This document shows, piece by piece, positions 7,469 to 14,840 of a stretch of 23,565 nucleotides of DNA. Positions within the stretch are counted from its first letter, which is position 1, and the number at the start of each line of letters is the position of its first letter. The position numbers and the translations under genes were made by a program. Source of the stretch: DASZCR01 sp035942915 (GTDB taxonomy: Bacteria; Acidobacteriota; Blastocatellia; Pyrinomonadales; Pyrinomonadaceae); NCBI GenBank assembly GCA_035942915.1, contig DASZCR010000176.1:1-23565 (forward strand), in the 5' to 3' direction. The notes below the pieces were generated by a model, which did no database searches, was not told the origin of the DNA, and saw nothing but the letters and a program-made list of their open reading frames with translations.

Positions 7469-8332
7469 TTATAAATTTTTAGTCGCTAAAACCTCTCTCG
7501 CTGCCGTCCGGTCGCCGTTACAACTGATTCTGCGCGGAGCATTGAAGTACTGCAATTCAAATCCGAGGCGTGTGTATAGTTTAACTATGCGTGGCGTAGC
7601 TTGGTTAGAGAGCACAACTACCCCGCGATGCTTACCTAGCCATTCCGCGACGCGCTGTTGGTCTTCCCAAGTAAACCCGCCTGCGCTATACGTTGTGAAC
7701 TCTACATCGTAGGGCGGGTCTGCATAGACGAAGTCGGTCGGCTCAGCTTCCAGCTTCTCAAAATCTGTATCACTAAACTCCCAGCGCGCGAAGACAGAAC
7801 GATACTGTAAAAAGTCGGAGACGTAGTTGATTGTCTTATAGCTCCCAAACGGCACGTTATACAGCCCGCTACGATTGAATCTGCAAAGCCCGTTATAGCC
7901 TGTCCGGTTTAAGTAATAGAAGAGCTGCGCTGCTTCAGGCGATTTAGCTTTGCCCGCCTTGATTAGTTCATTAAAGCGGGCACGATTAGAGTAGAACACA
8001 TTCCCATCATTGACGGCAGCAATAGTAACCCGCAGCCCGCGCTTAATCTGGCGGTAAAAATTGATTAGATGCTGATTTACATCATTGAGCAAAGCCCGTT
8101 CAGGCATTAATCCGAGCGCAACGGACAGCCCGCCACAAAAAGGTTCGACAAGGCGGCGATGCTTATGCTCGCGCCAGATTGGTAGCAGAGAGGGAACGAG
8201 CCAACGCTTCCCTCCGGCCCACTTGAGAGGGGGCGATAAGGAGGACTCTAAAAAGCCACCTTTATCGCCAAAGCCATCGAGTCCGGCGAATAAAGGCAAC
8301 TCTGCTGATTTTCTCCTTATCATTAACCTCAT
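7469..8332 (-). CDS. dam: Dam-family (D12 class) DNA adenine N6-methyltransferase
   Basis: A 287-aa alpha-class adenine methylase that transfers a methyl group from S-adenosylmethionine to N6 of adenine in DNA, with GATC the likeliest target by family. Motif X is KWAGGK (37-42), motif I is EPFCGG (63-68), and the catalytic motif IV is DPPY (205-208). The internal LNRTGYNGLCRFN (141-153) is typical of Dam and DpnM relatives. The length matches the family. Residues 1-33 before motif X form a short extension. The start at 8332 has AAGGAAG upstream; the Met at residue 4 is a possible alternative. It is AT-rich like its neighbour and lies in the tRNA-Leu island. It may be an orphan methylase or the modification half of a restriction-modification pair. 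Confidence 0.95.
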   Translation of the reverse strand: MRLMIRRKSAELPLFAGLDGFGDKGGFLESSLSPPLKWAGGKRWLVPSLLPIWREHKHRRLVEPFCGGLSVALGLMPERALLNDVNQHLINFYRQIKRGLRVTIAAVNDGNVFYSNRARFNELIKAGKAKSPEAAQLFYYLNRTGYNGLCRFNRSGLYNVPFGSYKTINYVSDFLQYRSVFARWEFSDTDFEKLEAEPTDFVYADPPYDVEFTTYSAGGFTWEDQQRVAEWLGKHRGVVVLSNQATPRIVKLYTRLGFELQYFNAPRRISCNGDRTAAREVLATKNL

Positions 8333-8507
8333 TAAATCTTCCTTAACAGAAGAATTAATAGCTGATGCTATTCTTTATGTCGGCCACGTTATAAAGGAGC
8401 ATCGCTACAGATGTTAGCGACACGCGCGTCCGCTCATCTGGCTCAACTCCTGAAGCAAATTTGCGCCTGCGGGAAGCGGAATTTGTTGTTTTACTGAGAG
8501 TGACTTA
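8333..8507. other. Gene-free island end with small palindromes
   Basis: This is the stretch between the methylase start and the tRNA, where an integrase would often sit; none is coded here. It holds a TCGCTA/TAGCGA inverted repeat (8402-8407 with 8415-8420) and the palindrome GCAAATTTGC (8455-8464). These could be operator or recombination-protein sites, but nothing shows this directly. Confidence 0.35.
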
Positions 8508-8563
8508 TGCCGGAGGTCGGACTCGAACCGACATGAGGAGTGAACCTCGCCAGATTTTGAGTC
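8507..8563 (-). repeat. Proximal attachment repeat within the intact tRNA-Leu
   Basis: Identical to 6720-6776. It runs from one base past the tRNA 3' end, through the T arm, variable arm and anticodon loop, to two bases into the 5' side of the anticodon stem, where identity stops (T8564 against C6777). Confidence 0.85.
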
Positions 8564-8593
8564 TGGTGCGTATACCAATTTCGCCACTCCGGC
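8508..8593 (-). tRNA. tRNA-Leu (CAA anticodon)
   Basis: Read on the minus strand, the acceptor stem GCCGGAG (8593-8587) pairs with CTCCGGC (8515-8509), with discriminator A at 8508. The anticodon stem CCAGA/TCTGG encloses the 7-base loop CTCAAAA, giving anticodon CAA (complement of 8557-8559), which reads UUG. The T arm GTCGG-TTCGAGT-CCGAC is perfect, and a long variable arm marks a class II (Leu/Ser) tRNA. CCA is not encoded. It is the integration target of the island at 6720-8563. Confidence 0.95.
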
Positions 8594-8658
8594 TCGTTGG
8601 GTGGGGAGGTATGATAGGGGTTGGTGTGGGGCGGCGTCAACCGTTAGGGGGCGGGTGG

Positions 8659-8688
8659 TTGTCGGGCGGCGCGTGAAGGGGTTAAGAT
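8659..8688 (+). promoter_or_regulatory. Candidate sigma70-type promoter of the HD-GYP gene
   Basis: TTGTCG (8659-8664) and TAAGAT (8683-8688) are separated by 18 bases, with four matches to consensus in each box. Transcription would begin near 8695, which leaves the ATG at 8788 with a normal leader and argues against the GTG at 8701. Confidence 0.3.
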
Positions 8689-8787
8689 AGTGGCGCTTGA
8701 GTGAGTGGCGCGCAGGAGGGGCGCGCAGGTGCTCACACTCTCCCGCCTCCTGTAGTCCGAGATTCCCGTTCCCCGGAGTTGCGCGTT

Positions 8788-9948
8788 ATGTCTGTAGTTC
8801 CTCGCGGCAGAGGGCGCGTTCTCATTGCCGACGACGAGCCCGAAATCAGGAACGTGCTGGCGGACTTGCTCGGCGACGCCTACGAGTGTACGACCGTTGA
8901 CTCGGCTGAGGCGGCGCTCGGACTCCTCCATGCGCGCTCCTTCGACCTCGTTATCAGCGACATCACGATGCGCGGCATGAGCGGATTGGAGTTGATTCCG
9001 CACATCAAGGCCAAAGCGCCTGAGACGGTCTTTATCATCATCAGCGGCGCGCAGACGGTCGAGAGCGCCATCGACGCGCTGCGGGTCGGCGCGTTCGATT
9101 ACCTGATGAAGCCCTTCGACCTGCATCACGTCGAAGCAGCCGTCAGGCGCGCCTTCGAGCACCGCGAGTTGCTCGAAGGGAAGCGACGTTACGAGAACTA
9201 TCTGGAAGAGATGGTAGCGCGTCGCACGGCCGAACTCGACCGCGCCCTGCGTTCGGTCGAAGACGCCTACCGTACGACGCTCAAAGCACTGACGGCAGCA
9301 CTCGAAGCGCGCGACCACGAGACGCACGGCCACTCGGAGCGCGTCGTCACCTTCAGTCTCAGACTGGGGCGCGAACTGGGGCTTGACGAAGAGGCGATGC
9401 GCGGACTCGAATTCGGCGCGCTGCTGCACGACATCGGAAAAATCGGCGTGCCGGACGCCATCCTCCGTAAGCCTGCCGGTCTCTCGGCCGACGAGTGGAA
9501 GCGGATGCGCGAACATCCACTGCACGGGCGGAAGATTCTGAGCGGGATAGAGTTTCTGTCGGGCGCGGCGCGTGTCGTCGCCGAACATCATGAGCGTTGG
9601 GACGGGTCTGGCTATCCTCTGGGGTTGAAGGGCGAGGAGATAGACTTAAACGCGCGCATCTTCGCCGTCGCAGACGCCTTCGACGCGATGACCAGCGACC
9701 GCGTCTATCGCCGAGGCATCCCTTACGAAGAGGCTGCGGCCGAGTTGGACGCGCACGCCGGAGTTCAGTTCGACCCACGCGTCGTCGAGGCGTTTCATCG
9801 TGTGCCGCGCGAGGAGTGGGACGAGTTGCGCCGTCTTCCGCATCGGGAGAAGCGACGCGAGCAGCCTGCGGCCTTGCTGCGTCGGCACGAAGAGGCAGCG
9901 GAAACCATCCACGCGCACGACTCAGGGATGGCCGCGCACGTTCACTAG
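8788..9948 (+). CDS. Response regulator with HD-GYP output domain
   Basis: A 386-aa cytoplasmic protein. Residues 10-125 are a receiver domain with the acidic pair D15/D16, phospho-acceptor D58 (VISDITM) and K108 (LMKPF). A coiled-coil linker (about 130-165) leads to an HD-GYP domain (about 170-340) with HDIGKIG at 214-220, HHERWDGSGYP at 267-277 and VADAFDAMTSDR at 294-305. HD-GYP proteins hydrolyse cyclic di-GMP. The key residues are present, so it is probably active. The last ~45 residues are charged and unassigned. I prefer the ATG at 8788 (CGGAG 9 bases upstream) to the in-frame GTG at 8701. No sensor kinase is adjacent; the nearest is the kinase at 16352-17716. Confidence 0.94.
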   Translation: MSVVPRGRGRVLIADDEPEIRNVLADLLGDAYECTTVDSAEAALGLLHARSFDLVISDITMRGMSGLELIPHIKAKAPETVFIIISGAQTVESAIDALRVGAFDYLMKPFDLHHVEAAVRRAFEHRELLEGKRRYENYLEEMVARRTAELDRALRSVEDAYRTTLKALTAALEARDHETHGHSERVVTFSLRLGRELGLDEEAMRGLEFGALLHDIGKIGVPDAILRKPAGLSADEWKRMREHPLHGRKILSGIEFLSGAARVVAEHHERWDGSGYPLGLKGEEIDLNARIFAVADAFDAMTSDRVYRRGIPYEEAAAELDAHAGVQFDPRVVEAFHRVPREEWDELRRLPHREKRREQPAALLRRHEEAAETIHAHDSGMAAHVH

Positions 9949-9970
9949 AGAGTTTTGACGGAAAAGCTGA

Positions 9971-10010
9971 AGGGGCACGCGTGAGAGATTGCACGCGTGC
10001 CCCTTTGGTC
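9971..10010 (+). terminator. Intrinsic terminator after the HD-GYP gene
   Basis: A perfect 13-bp stem, AGGGGCACGCGTG (9971-9983) with CACGCGTGCCCCT (9992-10004), closes an 8-base loop and is followed by a T-rich tail. It lies between convergent genes, so it may stop transcription from both sides, although the T tract favours the plus strand. Confidence 0.8.
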
Positions 10011-10034
10011 TTTCGGTCGGAAGGTCGTTCGCAT

Positions 10035-11231
10035 CTATTGCATCGCGCCGACGACGTAGCCGCGACGCGCGCGCAGTTGCAGTCCGATGCGGCGCGGGCT
10101 GACGCGTATGCGCCGGTACTCTGTGGCCGAAGAGGTTGCGAGCGGTCGTTTCGGGCGGTAAGTGACGACGTACTGCGCGCCGACCTCGCGCGCAACCTCC
10201 GCGCCCTTCGCCACCATCTCTTCATCGCTCGACGGCAGCAGCAGCCAGCCGCCCGTCTCCTCCGCCAGAGCCTTGAGTCGTTCTTCGCCCTTCTTGAGCG
10301 CGCGTTCGTAGGCCTTGTTCTGTTTCCTGAGCGCGGGGTCAACGCGCATCCCCGTGTTGACGGGCGGCGGGTGGATGCCCGCGCTGCCCATGCCGGGCGG
10401 ACGCGTCGGGTCGATACCGATGGTCGCGATGTCCGCGCGCGACTGCGCTATCCCCGGCGCTTCCTTCGGGCGCTCGCGTTCCTTCATCACCTTCCGCCCG
10501 ACGGTCGCGTAGCTGATGATGTGTATCGTCGCCTGCGCGGCGGTCAAACGTCTGAGCGCTTCTGCGGCCTGCGCCTTCGTCTCCGGCGTGTCGATGCCGA
10601 CGCGCAGCATCGCTTCCTGCGGGTCGAACTTGCCGGGCGCTTCAACGCCGTCGGTGACGAGCACGAGATGACGATTGCCGACGGGTTGCGTCTCTAAGAG
10701 CGCGGCGGCGCGGATGAGCGCCTGCGACAGACGCGAGCCGCGTCCGAAGGAGACTTTGCTCTTGATGGTGCGCGTCACCTGCTCGCGGTCGGTCGTCCAA
10801 TCCTGCACGACCTCGGCGCGGTTGTTGAACTGAAGCACGGCCACCGCATCGCCTTCGCGCAGGTTGGCGACGACGTTCGCCGCAATCGCGCGCGTCGTCT
10901 GAAGACGCACGGCCGGGTTGAGTTCGCTGCCCGTGCCGACGACGAGCAGGACGCTGGCAGGGATGCGCCTCACGCTCTTGACCTGTTGCGGCACGTCGTC
11001 TTCGACGACGAGCACGTCGTCAATCTCAAGGGTCGGGTCGAAGCGCCCCTTCTCGTCGTAGGCGAAGACGGGGATGCGTACCTCTTCCGTGAAGACGCGT
11101 TCGTCGTCTTCCGTCGCAGGCGTCGGCTGCGGGCGCGGCACGGGGCCGCGTTGCGCTTGGGCGGACGACGCGAAGAGTCCCACCGCGAAAATCGTCAGGA
11201 TGATGGATGAGAGCGTGCGGCGCATATTCAT
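10035..11231 (-). CDS. Secreted VWFA-related protein
   Basis: A 398-aa exported protein of the VWFA-related type that is abundant in Acidobacteriota. The start at 11231 has GAAGGAG upstream and opens a signal peptide ending near SSAQAQ (about 27). After a proline-rich linker comes a short beta region (about 47-90) and then a von Willebrand A domain (about 92-245) with VLLVV, AVLQFNN and LVLVTDGVE. The metal-binding DxSxS motif is degenerate: the expected site reads GTGSE (99-103), so the aspartate and both serines are lost, while the TDG aspartate (194) remains. A basic, mostly helical segment (about 300-330) and a C-terminal YRRIRVSPRR beta region follow. It is probably a periplasmic or surface binding protein, with partner unknown. 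Confidence 0.88.
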   Translation of the reverse strand: MNMRRTLSSIILTIFAVGLFASSAQAQRGPVPRPQPTPATEDDERVFTEEVRIPVFAYDEKGRFDPTLEIDDVLVVEDDVPQQVKSVRRIPASVLLVVGTGSELNPAVRLQTTRAIAANVVANLREGDAVAVLQFNNRAEVVQDWTTDREQVTRTIKSKVSFGRGSRLSQALIRAAALLETQPVGNRHLVLVTDGVEAPGKFDPQEAMLRVGIDTPETKAQAAEALRRLTAAQATIHIISYATVGRKVMKERERPKEAPGIAQSRADIATIGIDPTRPPGMGSAGIHPPPVNTGMRVDPALRKQNKAYERALKKGEERLKALAEETGGWLLLPSSDEEMVAKGAEVAREVGAQYVVTYRPKRPLATSSATEYRRIRVSPRRIGLQLRARRGYVVGAMQ

Positions 11232-11246
11232 GGGCGCTCCTTCAGT

Positions 11247-11280
11247 AGACAAGGGGATTGCTCGATTGCTGCCCCTGTCT
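11247..11280 (-). terminator. Hairpin between pta and the VWFA gene
   Basis: AGACAAGGGG (11247-11256) pairs with CCCCTGTCT (11272-11280) with one bulged base. It lies just upstream of the ribosome site of the VWFA gene and has no T tract. It could be a weak terminator, an attenuator or an mRNA-processing stem. Confidence 0.35.
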
Positions 11281-11348
11281 GATGCTCGCCGGGCGAGGCG
11301 GGGTTCGCCTGCGCGCAAATTTCGGACGACTGCCGATGAGCCTTCGCT

Positions 11349-12362
11349 TCAACGTGCGTTGAGCTTGCGCGCCTGCGATTGGACGGCCGTGATGGCGACG
11401 GCATCGACGATGTCTTCGGCCTTGCAGCCGCGCGAGAGGTCGTTGCAGGGCTTGTCAAGCCCTTGCAGGATGGGGCCGATGGCGGTCGCTCCGGCGAGCC
11501 TTTCGGTCAGCTTGTAAGCGATGTTGCCGGCCTGCAAGTCCGGGAAGATGAGGACGTTGGCACGCCCCGCGACAGGCGAGCCGGGAGCTTTCGACTCGCC
11601 GACGCGCGCGACGAGCGCCGCATCCGCCTGAAGCTCGCCGTCGATTTCCATGTCTGGCTGGCGCGCGCGCACCGTCCGCGTCGCCTCGATGACCTTGTCA
11701 ATCAGCTTATGTTCGGCGCTGCCCTTCGTCGAAAACGAAAGCATTGCGACGCGCGGCTCGACTTCGAGCAGGGCGCGGCAGGAGTCGGCCGAGGCGATGG
11801 CTATCTCGGCCAACTCTGCGGCCGAAGGCTCGATGACGACGCCGCAGTCGGCGTAGATGAGTGCGCCTTCGGCTCCAATCTCCGTGCGCGCGAGCGCCAT
11901 CACGAAGAAACTCGACACCAGCTTGAAGCCCGCGCGCACGCCGACGCAGTGGAGCGCGGCGCGTACCGTGTGCGCGGTCGTGTTTGTCGCACCGGCGACG
12001 GAGCCATCGGCGCGTCCCTGTCGCACCAACAGGTTGCCGTAGTAGAGCGGGTCGCGGACGGCGAAACGCGCCTCGTCGGGCATCACGCCCTTGGCGCGTC
12101 GCAACTCGTGATAGAGCGCCGCCGTCTTGTCGAAGTCTGCGGCGCGCAGGTGGTCAATCAACTCGACGCCGCCGAGGTCAACTCCGGCCTCGCGCGCCGC
12201 CGCCCGTATCTTCTCCTCGCTGCCGAGCACTGTCACGCGCGCGATGCGGTCGCGCGCGCACGCGGCGGCGGCGACGACCGTGCGCGGGTCTTCGCCTTCC
12301 GGGAGGACGATGTGTTGCAGGTCTGAGGCGGCGCGGCGGCGGATGCGTTCGAGTATGGACAT
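11349..12362 (-). CDS. pta: Phosphate acetyltransferase
   Basis: A 337-aa cytoplasmic enzyme that interconverts acetyl-CoA plus phosphate with acetyl phosphate plus CoA. It is the short, single-domain form (PTA_PTB fold) without the N-terminal regulatory DRTGG part. Family motifs seen are HIVLPEGEDPR near the start, VAGATNTTAHTVRAAL, SSFFVM, MLSFSTKGSAEH, DGELQADAAL and FPDLQAGNIAYKLTER, then GPILQGLDKPCNDLSRGC near the end. No acetate kinase gene is next to it. No Shine-Dalgarno sequence is evident before the ATG; the leader there is a heptamer-type repeat (12372-12399). Confidence 0.95.
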   Translation of the reverse strand: MSILERIRRRAASDLQHIVLPEGEDPRTVVAAAACARDRIARVTVLGSEEKIRAAAREAGVDLGGVELIDHLRAADFDKTAALYHELRRAKGVMPDEARFAVRDPLYYGNLLVRQGRADGSVAGATNTTAHTVRAALHCVGVRAGFKLVSSFFVMALARTEIGAEGALIYADCGVVIEPSAAELAEIAIASADSCRALLEVEPRVAMLSFSTKGSAEHKLIDKVIEATRTVRARQPDMEIDGELQADAALVARVGESKAPGSPVAGRANVLIFPDLQAGNIAYKLTERLAGATAIGPILQGLDKPCNDLSRGCKAEDIVDAVAITAVQSQARKLNAR

Positions 12363-12371
12363 GGAAAGAGA

Positions 12372-12399
12372 GTCGTCAGTCGTCAGCCATCAGTCGAGA
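12372..12399. repeat. Short heptamer repeat upstream of pta
   Basis: Four 7-base units in a row (GTCGTCA twice, then GCCATCA and GTCGAGA) begin 10 bases from the pta start codon. No facing arm is visible, so this is a single-arm member of the heptamer family. Confidence 0.5.
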
Positions 12400-12482
12400 G
12401 AGTTTGTCTGCGCGGAGATTATAAACGATGAGAGATGGGCGGGGAACTCGATGAGGTCTTTCGGATGATTGCTGAACGCGGG

Positions 12483-13025
12483 TCAGCCAATGAGGCGGTC
12501 GGCGGCGGCGGCGAGCAGTTTGACGTAGGTCGGGTCGCTGGTTTTGAAGGCGCTGAAGTGGCGTGCTTCGAGGTCTTCAACGTCGAAGCCCTCTTCGTCG
12601 AGGCCGACGAGCGCGACGCTCATCGTCGGCGAGTCGGCGATGACTATCCACTCGCGCGCAAGCGCAAAGCCGGGCGCAAGTTCGGTGACCTTCATGTTGG
12701 GATGGCGCGGCGGCGTCCAGTCAGGCTCGCCGAAGACGTAGAGGCGCTCCGAGAGGTCTGCGATACGCATGTAGCGTGCGACGACCGGCTCCATGCGAGA
12801 GAGACGCTGGAAGCCGGCGTAGACGCGCCCGCCTCGATTGGCTCTGAGCAGCAGTTCGTTTTCGATAAGCAGGCTCGCGTACTCCATCGAGGGAACGAGC
12901 GCGCGAAAGCGGAACGTGTCGCGCTCGCAGAAGTCTCTGCGCGAGATATGCAAGACTTCGCCCAAGTCCTCTGTGGTGTCACCGGCGACCGCGAGCGCGT
13001 ATTCGAACATCGAAAAATCTTTCAC
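12483..13025 (-). CDS. Stand-alone DICT-domain sensory protein
   Basis: A 180-aa soluble protein made almost wholly of a DICT domain, a sensory module named for its links with diguanylate cyclases and two-component proteins. Matching stretches are LGEVLHISRRDF, DTFRFRALVPSMEY, YVFGEPDW and ALAREWIVIADSP. I chose the GTG at 13025, reading VKDFSMFEYALAV, since a GGAGG lies 13 bases upstream; the ATG at 13010 is the alternative. The frame continues upstream to 13226, but that part (arginine-rich, no homology signs) looks non-coding. No output domain is attached, so it probably acts through protein contact. The HD-GYP protein at 8788 is the nearest related signalling gene. Confidence 0.82.
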   Translation of the reverse strand: MKDFSMFEYALAVAGDTTEDLGEVLHISRRDFCERDTFRFRALVPSMEYASLLIENELLLRANRGGRVYAGFQRLSRMEPVVARYMRIADLSERLYVFGEPDWTPPRHPNMKVTELAPGFALAREWIVIADSPTMSVALVGLDEEGFDVEDLEARHFSAFKTSDPTYVKLLAAAADRLIG

Positions 13026-13289
13026 GGCGAATCCCAGTCCTCCGGCGCGCAAACCGCGCCGATTCTTTCTAAACCCTCGACTGTTCGCCCGCGTTACGAA
13101 TTGTTCGTGAAATTGTTGTGCGTGAGGCAGGAGACGCGCTTTTTGTTGTGATTGACTATTGATATCCCGCCTTTGCTGGAAGGGGAATCCTATGCGAGGA
13201 GGCGACCATGCGAGCACGAAAATCACCGGCTGCCTGAGTGAGTCCGCCCCGATGTCCGATATCTGACGGCCTATCGCCTGTCCGGGCGA
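13026..13289. other. Intergenic region upstream of the DICT gene, with palindrome
   Basis: No gene is supported here. ACGAA-TTG-TTCGT (13096-13108) is a perfect 5+5 palindrome about 70 bases upstream of the DICT start and is a possible operator. No clear promoter boxes were found. Confidence 0.3.
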
Positions 13290-14399
13290 TTATGGTTTCA
13301 TGCTCTGCCTCTCCAACTCTGCGGTCTTATCCCGGTCGGCCTGAGCTTTGGCCTTCTCGCCAACCTTTTCATATGCCAGTGCTCTATTTTGATATGCCAT
13401 TACGTAATGGGGATTGAGTCGGATGGCCTCAGAATAGTCGGCGATGGCACGCTTGGAGTCGCCTTTGTCGGAGTAGGCTCTGCCACGTTCGTGGTAGGCG
13501 AGTGCATTTCGAGGGGATAGTTTGATGGCCGTGTCGAAGTCGGCAATCGCGCGGTCATAGTCGCCTTTTTTGGCGTAAGCAGCGCCCCGAAGATAATAGT
13601 AACGGGTAACGCTCTGGCTATCTGCGGAAACAGCTTTTACAGGTGTTAGTCGGATGGCCTCCGAACAGTCGGCGATAGTGCGGTCGAAGTCGCCTTTGCC
13701 GAAGTAAGCAATGCTCCGGTGGTAGTAGGCATGCGCATCTTGAGGGCGTAGCTGGACGACTTGGTTGAAGTCGGCGAACGCGCGTTCGTAGTCGCCTTTA
13801 CTGAGGTAAGAATGGCCTCGATAGTTGTAGGGCACAAAATATTGAGGTGTTAACTCGATGGCCTTGTCGTACTCGGCAACCGCGCGGTCGAGGTCGCCCT
13901 GATGGCGGTAAGCATTAGCACGGTATTCGTAGACGCTCGCCAGTCTTGGGTTTATTTGAAGCGCCTTGTCGAAGTCAGCCGTTGCCAAGTCATAGTGCCC
14001 CAGGGCGTGATGGGCTGCCCCTCTGCAAAAAAACTCTTGGTCGGTGTACGGGTTCGTCAGCAGTGGCAACGCCTGTTCGGCAAGCACCTTAGCCCGCTCA
14101 ATATCTCCCTGCTCAAAGGCAATCGAACTCAACAGGCCATATACCACGCCCTGCTGCCGTTTCCTGTAGTCGGGGGAATTGTAATCGGGCGGCAGCGGGG
14201 TTGGGGTCGGCATCGCTGGCGGTGTCGGCGACAACTTATCAAACTCCACATCCGTCGGTTTAATGATTGGGAGTGTCGGCGCGCTCTCAGCCTTCGATTG
14301 CGCCGACTTGTCAGCATCAGGTGATGATGTCGGCGTCTGTGCAGACGCGAGCGACGAGAGAAGGACTGGCAACAAAACCGCGAAGAGTAGTTTTTTCAC
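13290..14399 (-). CDS. Secreted TPR-repeat protein
   Basis: A 369-aa exported protein. The GTG at 14399 has GGAG 8 bases upstream and opens a clean signal peptide (KKLLFAVLLPVLLSSLASAQ). A linker of about 70 residues rich in serine, proline and threonine follows. The rest is about seven 34-residue tetratricopeptide repeats (such as AYYHRSIAYFGKGDFDRTIA, each ending near DKAI or SEAIRL.P). TPR arrays bind partner proteins, and this one is probably periplasmic. The longer frame to 14462 lacks a ribosome site and spoils the signal peptide. Neighbouring repeats are very similar at DNA level, which suggests recent internal duplication. No specific function can be given. Confidence 0.9.
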   Translation of the reverse strand: MKKLLFAVLLPVLLSSLASAQTPTSSPDADKSAQSKAESAPTLPIIKPTDVEFDKLSPTPPAMPTPTPLPPDYNSPDYRKRQQGVVYGLLSSIAFEQGDIERAKVLAEQALPLLTNPYTDQEFFCRGAAHHALGHYDLATADFDKALQINPRLASVYEYRANAYRHQGDLDRAVAEYDKAIELTPQYFVPYNYRGHSYLSKGDYERAFADFNQVVQLRPQDAHAYYHRSIAYFGKGDFDRTIADCSEAIRLTPVKAVSADSQSVTRYYYLRGAAYAKKGDYDRAIADFDTAIKLSPRNALAYHERGRAYSDKGDSKRAIADYSEAIRLNPHYVMAYQNRALAYEKVGEKAKAQADRDKTAELERQSMKP

Positions 14400-14840
14400 G
14401 TTCACATCTCCAAACGGCGCGGTGAGTCGCACGCCGAGGTCAGACTGTAGGCTGTACTTCATCGATGCTGTGGCTCACGCCCGCATAGAGTATGTGCGGG
14501 CGATAGGTGCTCCGCGCTGAAAGCCGGTGACGACGACGGCTTGAGCTACGATGGTCTATCAAGGTGCGTGAGGATTGAGGAATATCAATCAGCAACAAGA
14601 CTGCAAATTGACTGTGGGTGTGAGTCAATCGTCTCGGCGACGCCTTATATCATAAGGTCGAGAGACAGACAATATTTTCGAGGTGGCGGCAATCGGTCGC
14701 GGTCGCCAAACCTCACGCGATGAAGGGCGGCGTTTCAAACTGAGATAGTAGGAAAATCTTCGCGCCCGCAGATGAGCGCAGATGGTCGCCGAAGGCTGCG
14801 AAGAATTCGCCAGCGTGTGGTGTGCTCGGCGGACGGAGCT
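14400..14840. other. 440-bp gene-free region upstream of the TPR gene, with three hairpins
   Basis: No gene is supported. Three inverted repeats stand out. GCCCGCA/TGCGGGC has a 9-base loop (around 14480-14502). ATTGACT/AGTCAAT spans 14607-14629 with perfect 7-bp arms. A compound stem at 14631-14666 has GTCTC outside and GAGAC closing it, with a perfect inner CCTTAT-ATC-ATAAGG. They lie between the mpl stop and the TPR start on the minus strand and may end mpl transcription or regulate the TPR gene. Confidence 0.4.

Larger units (their letters stand above)
6720..8563. mobile_element. Small tRNA-Leu-integrated island without integrase
   Basis: A 57-bp perfect direct repeat (6720-6776 and 8507-8563, offset 1787 bases) bounds an AT-rich segment; samples at 6961-7020 and 8041-8100 are 40% and 38% G+C, against 63% in a nearby core gene. 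The repeat is the tRNA-Leu sequence from the 5' side of the anticodon stem to the 3' end. The tRNA at 8508-8593 stays whole, and the displaced 3' fragment marks the far end. This is the known result of tyrosine-recombinase integration with crossover near an anticodon loop. Cargo is one unknown gene and one Dam-type methylase, facing each other. No integrase, excisionase or transposase frame is present, so the element is either decayed or was moved by an enzyme from elsewhere. Confidence 0.85.

Noticed and set aside
8701..8787. N-terminal extension of the HD-GYP regulator from GTG 8701
   Set aside because: The extra 29 residues lack receiver homology, a ribosome site is placed before ATG 8788, and the candidate promoter would leave almost no leader.
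13026..13226. Longer N-terminus of the DICT protein
   Set aside because: The added residues are arginine- and glutamine-rich with no domain, while GTG 13025 has a GGAGG upstream and begins directly at the domain.
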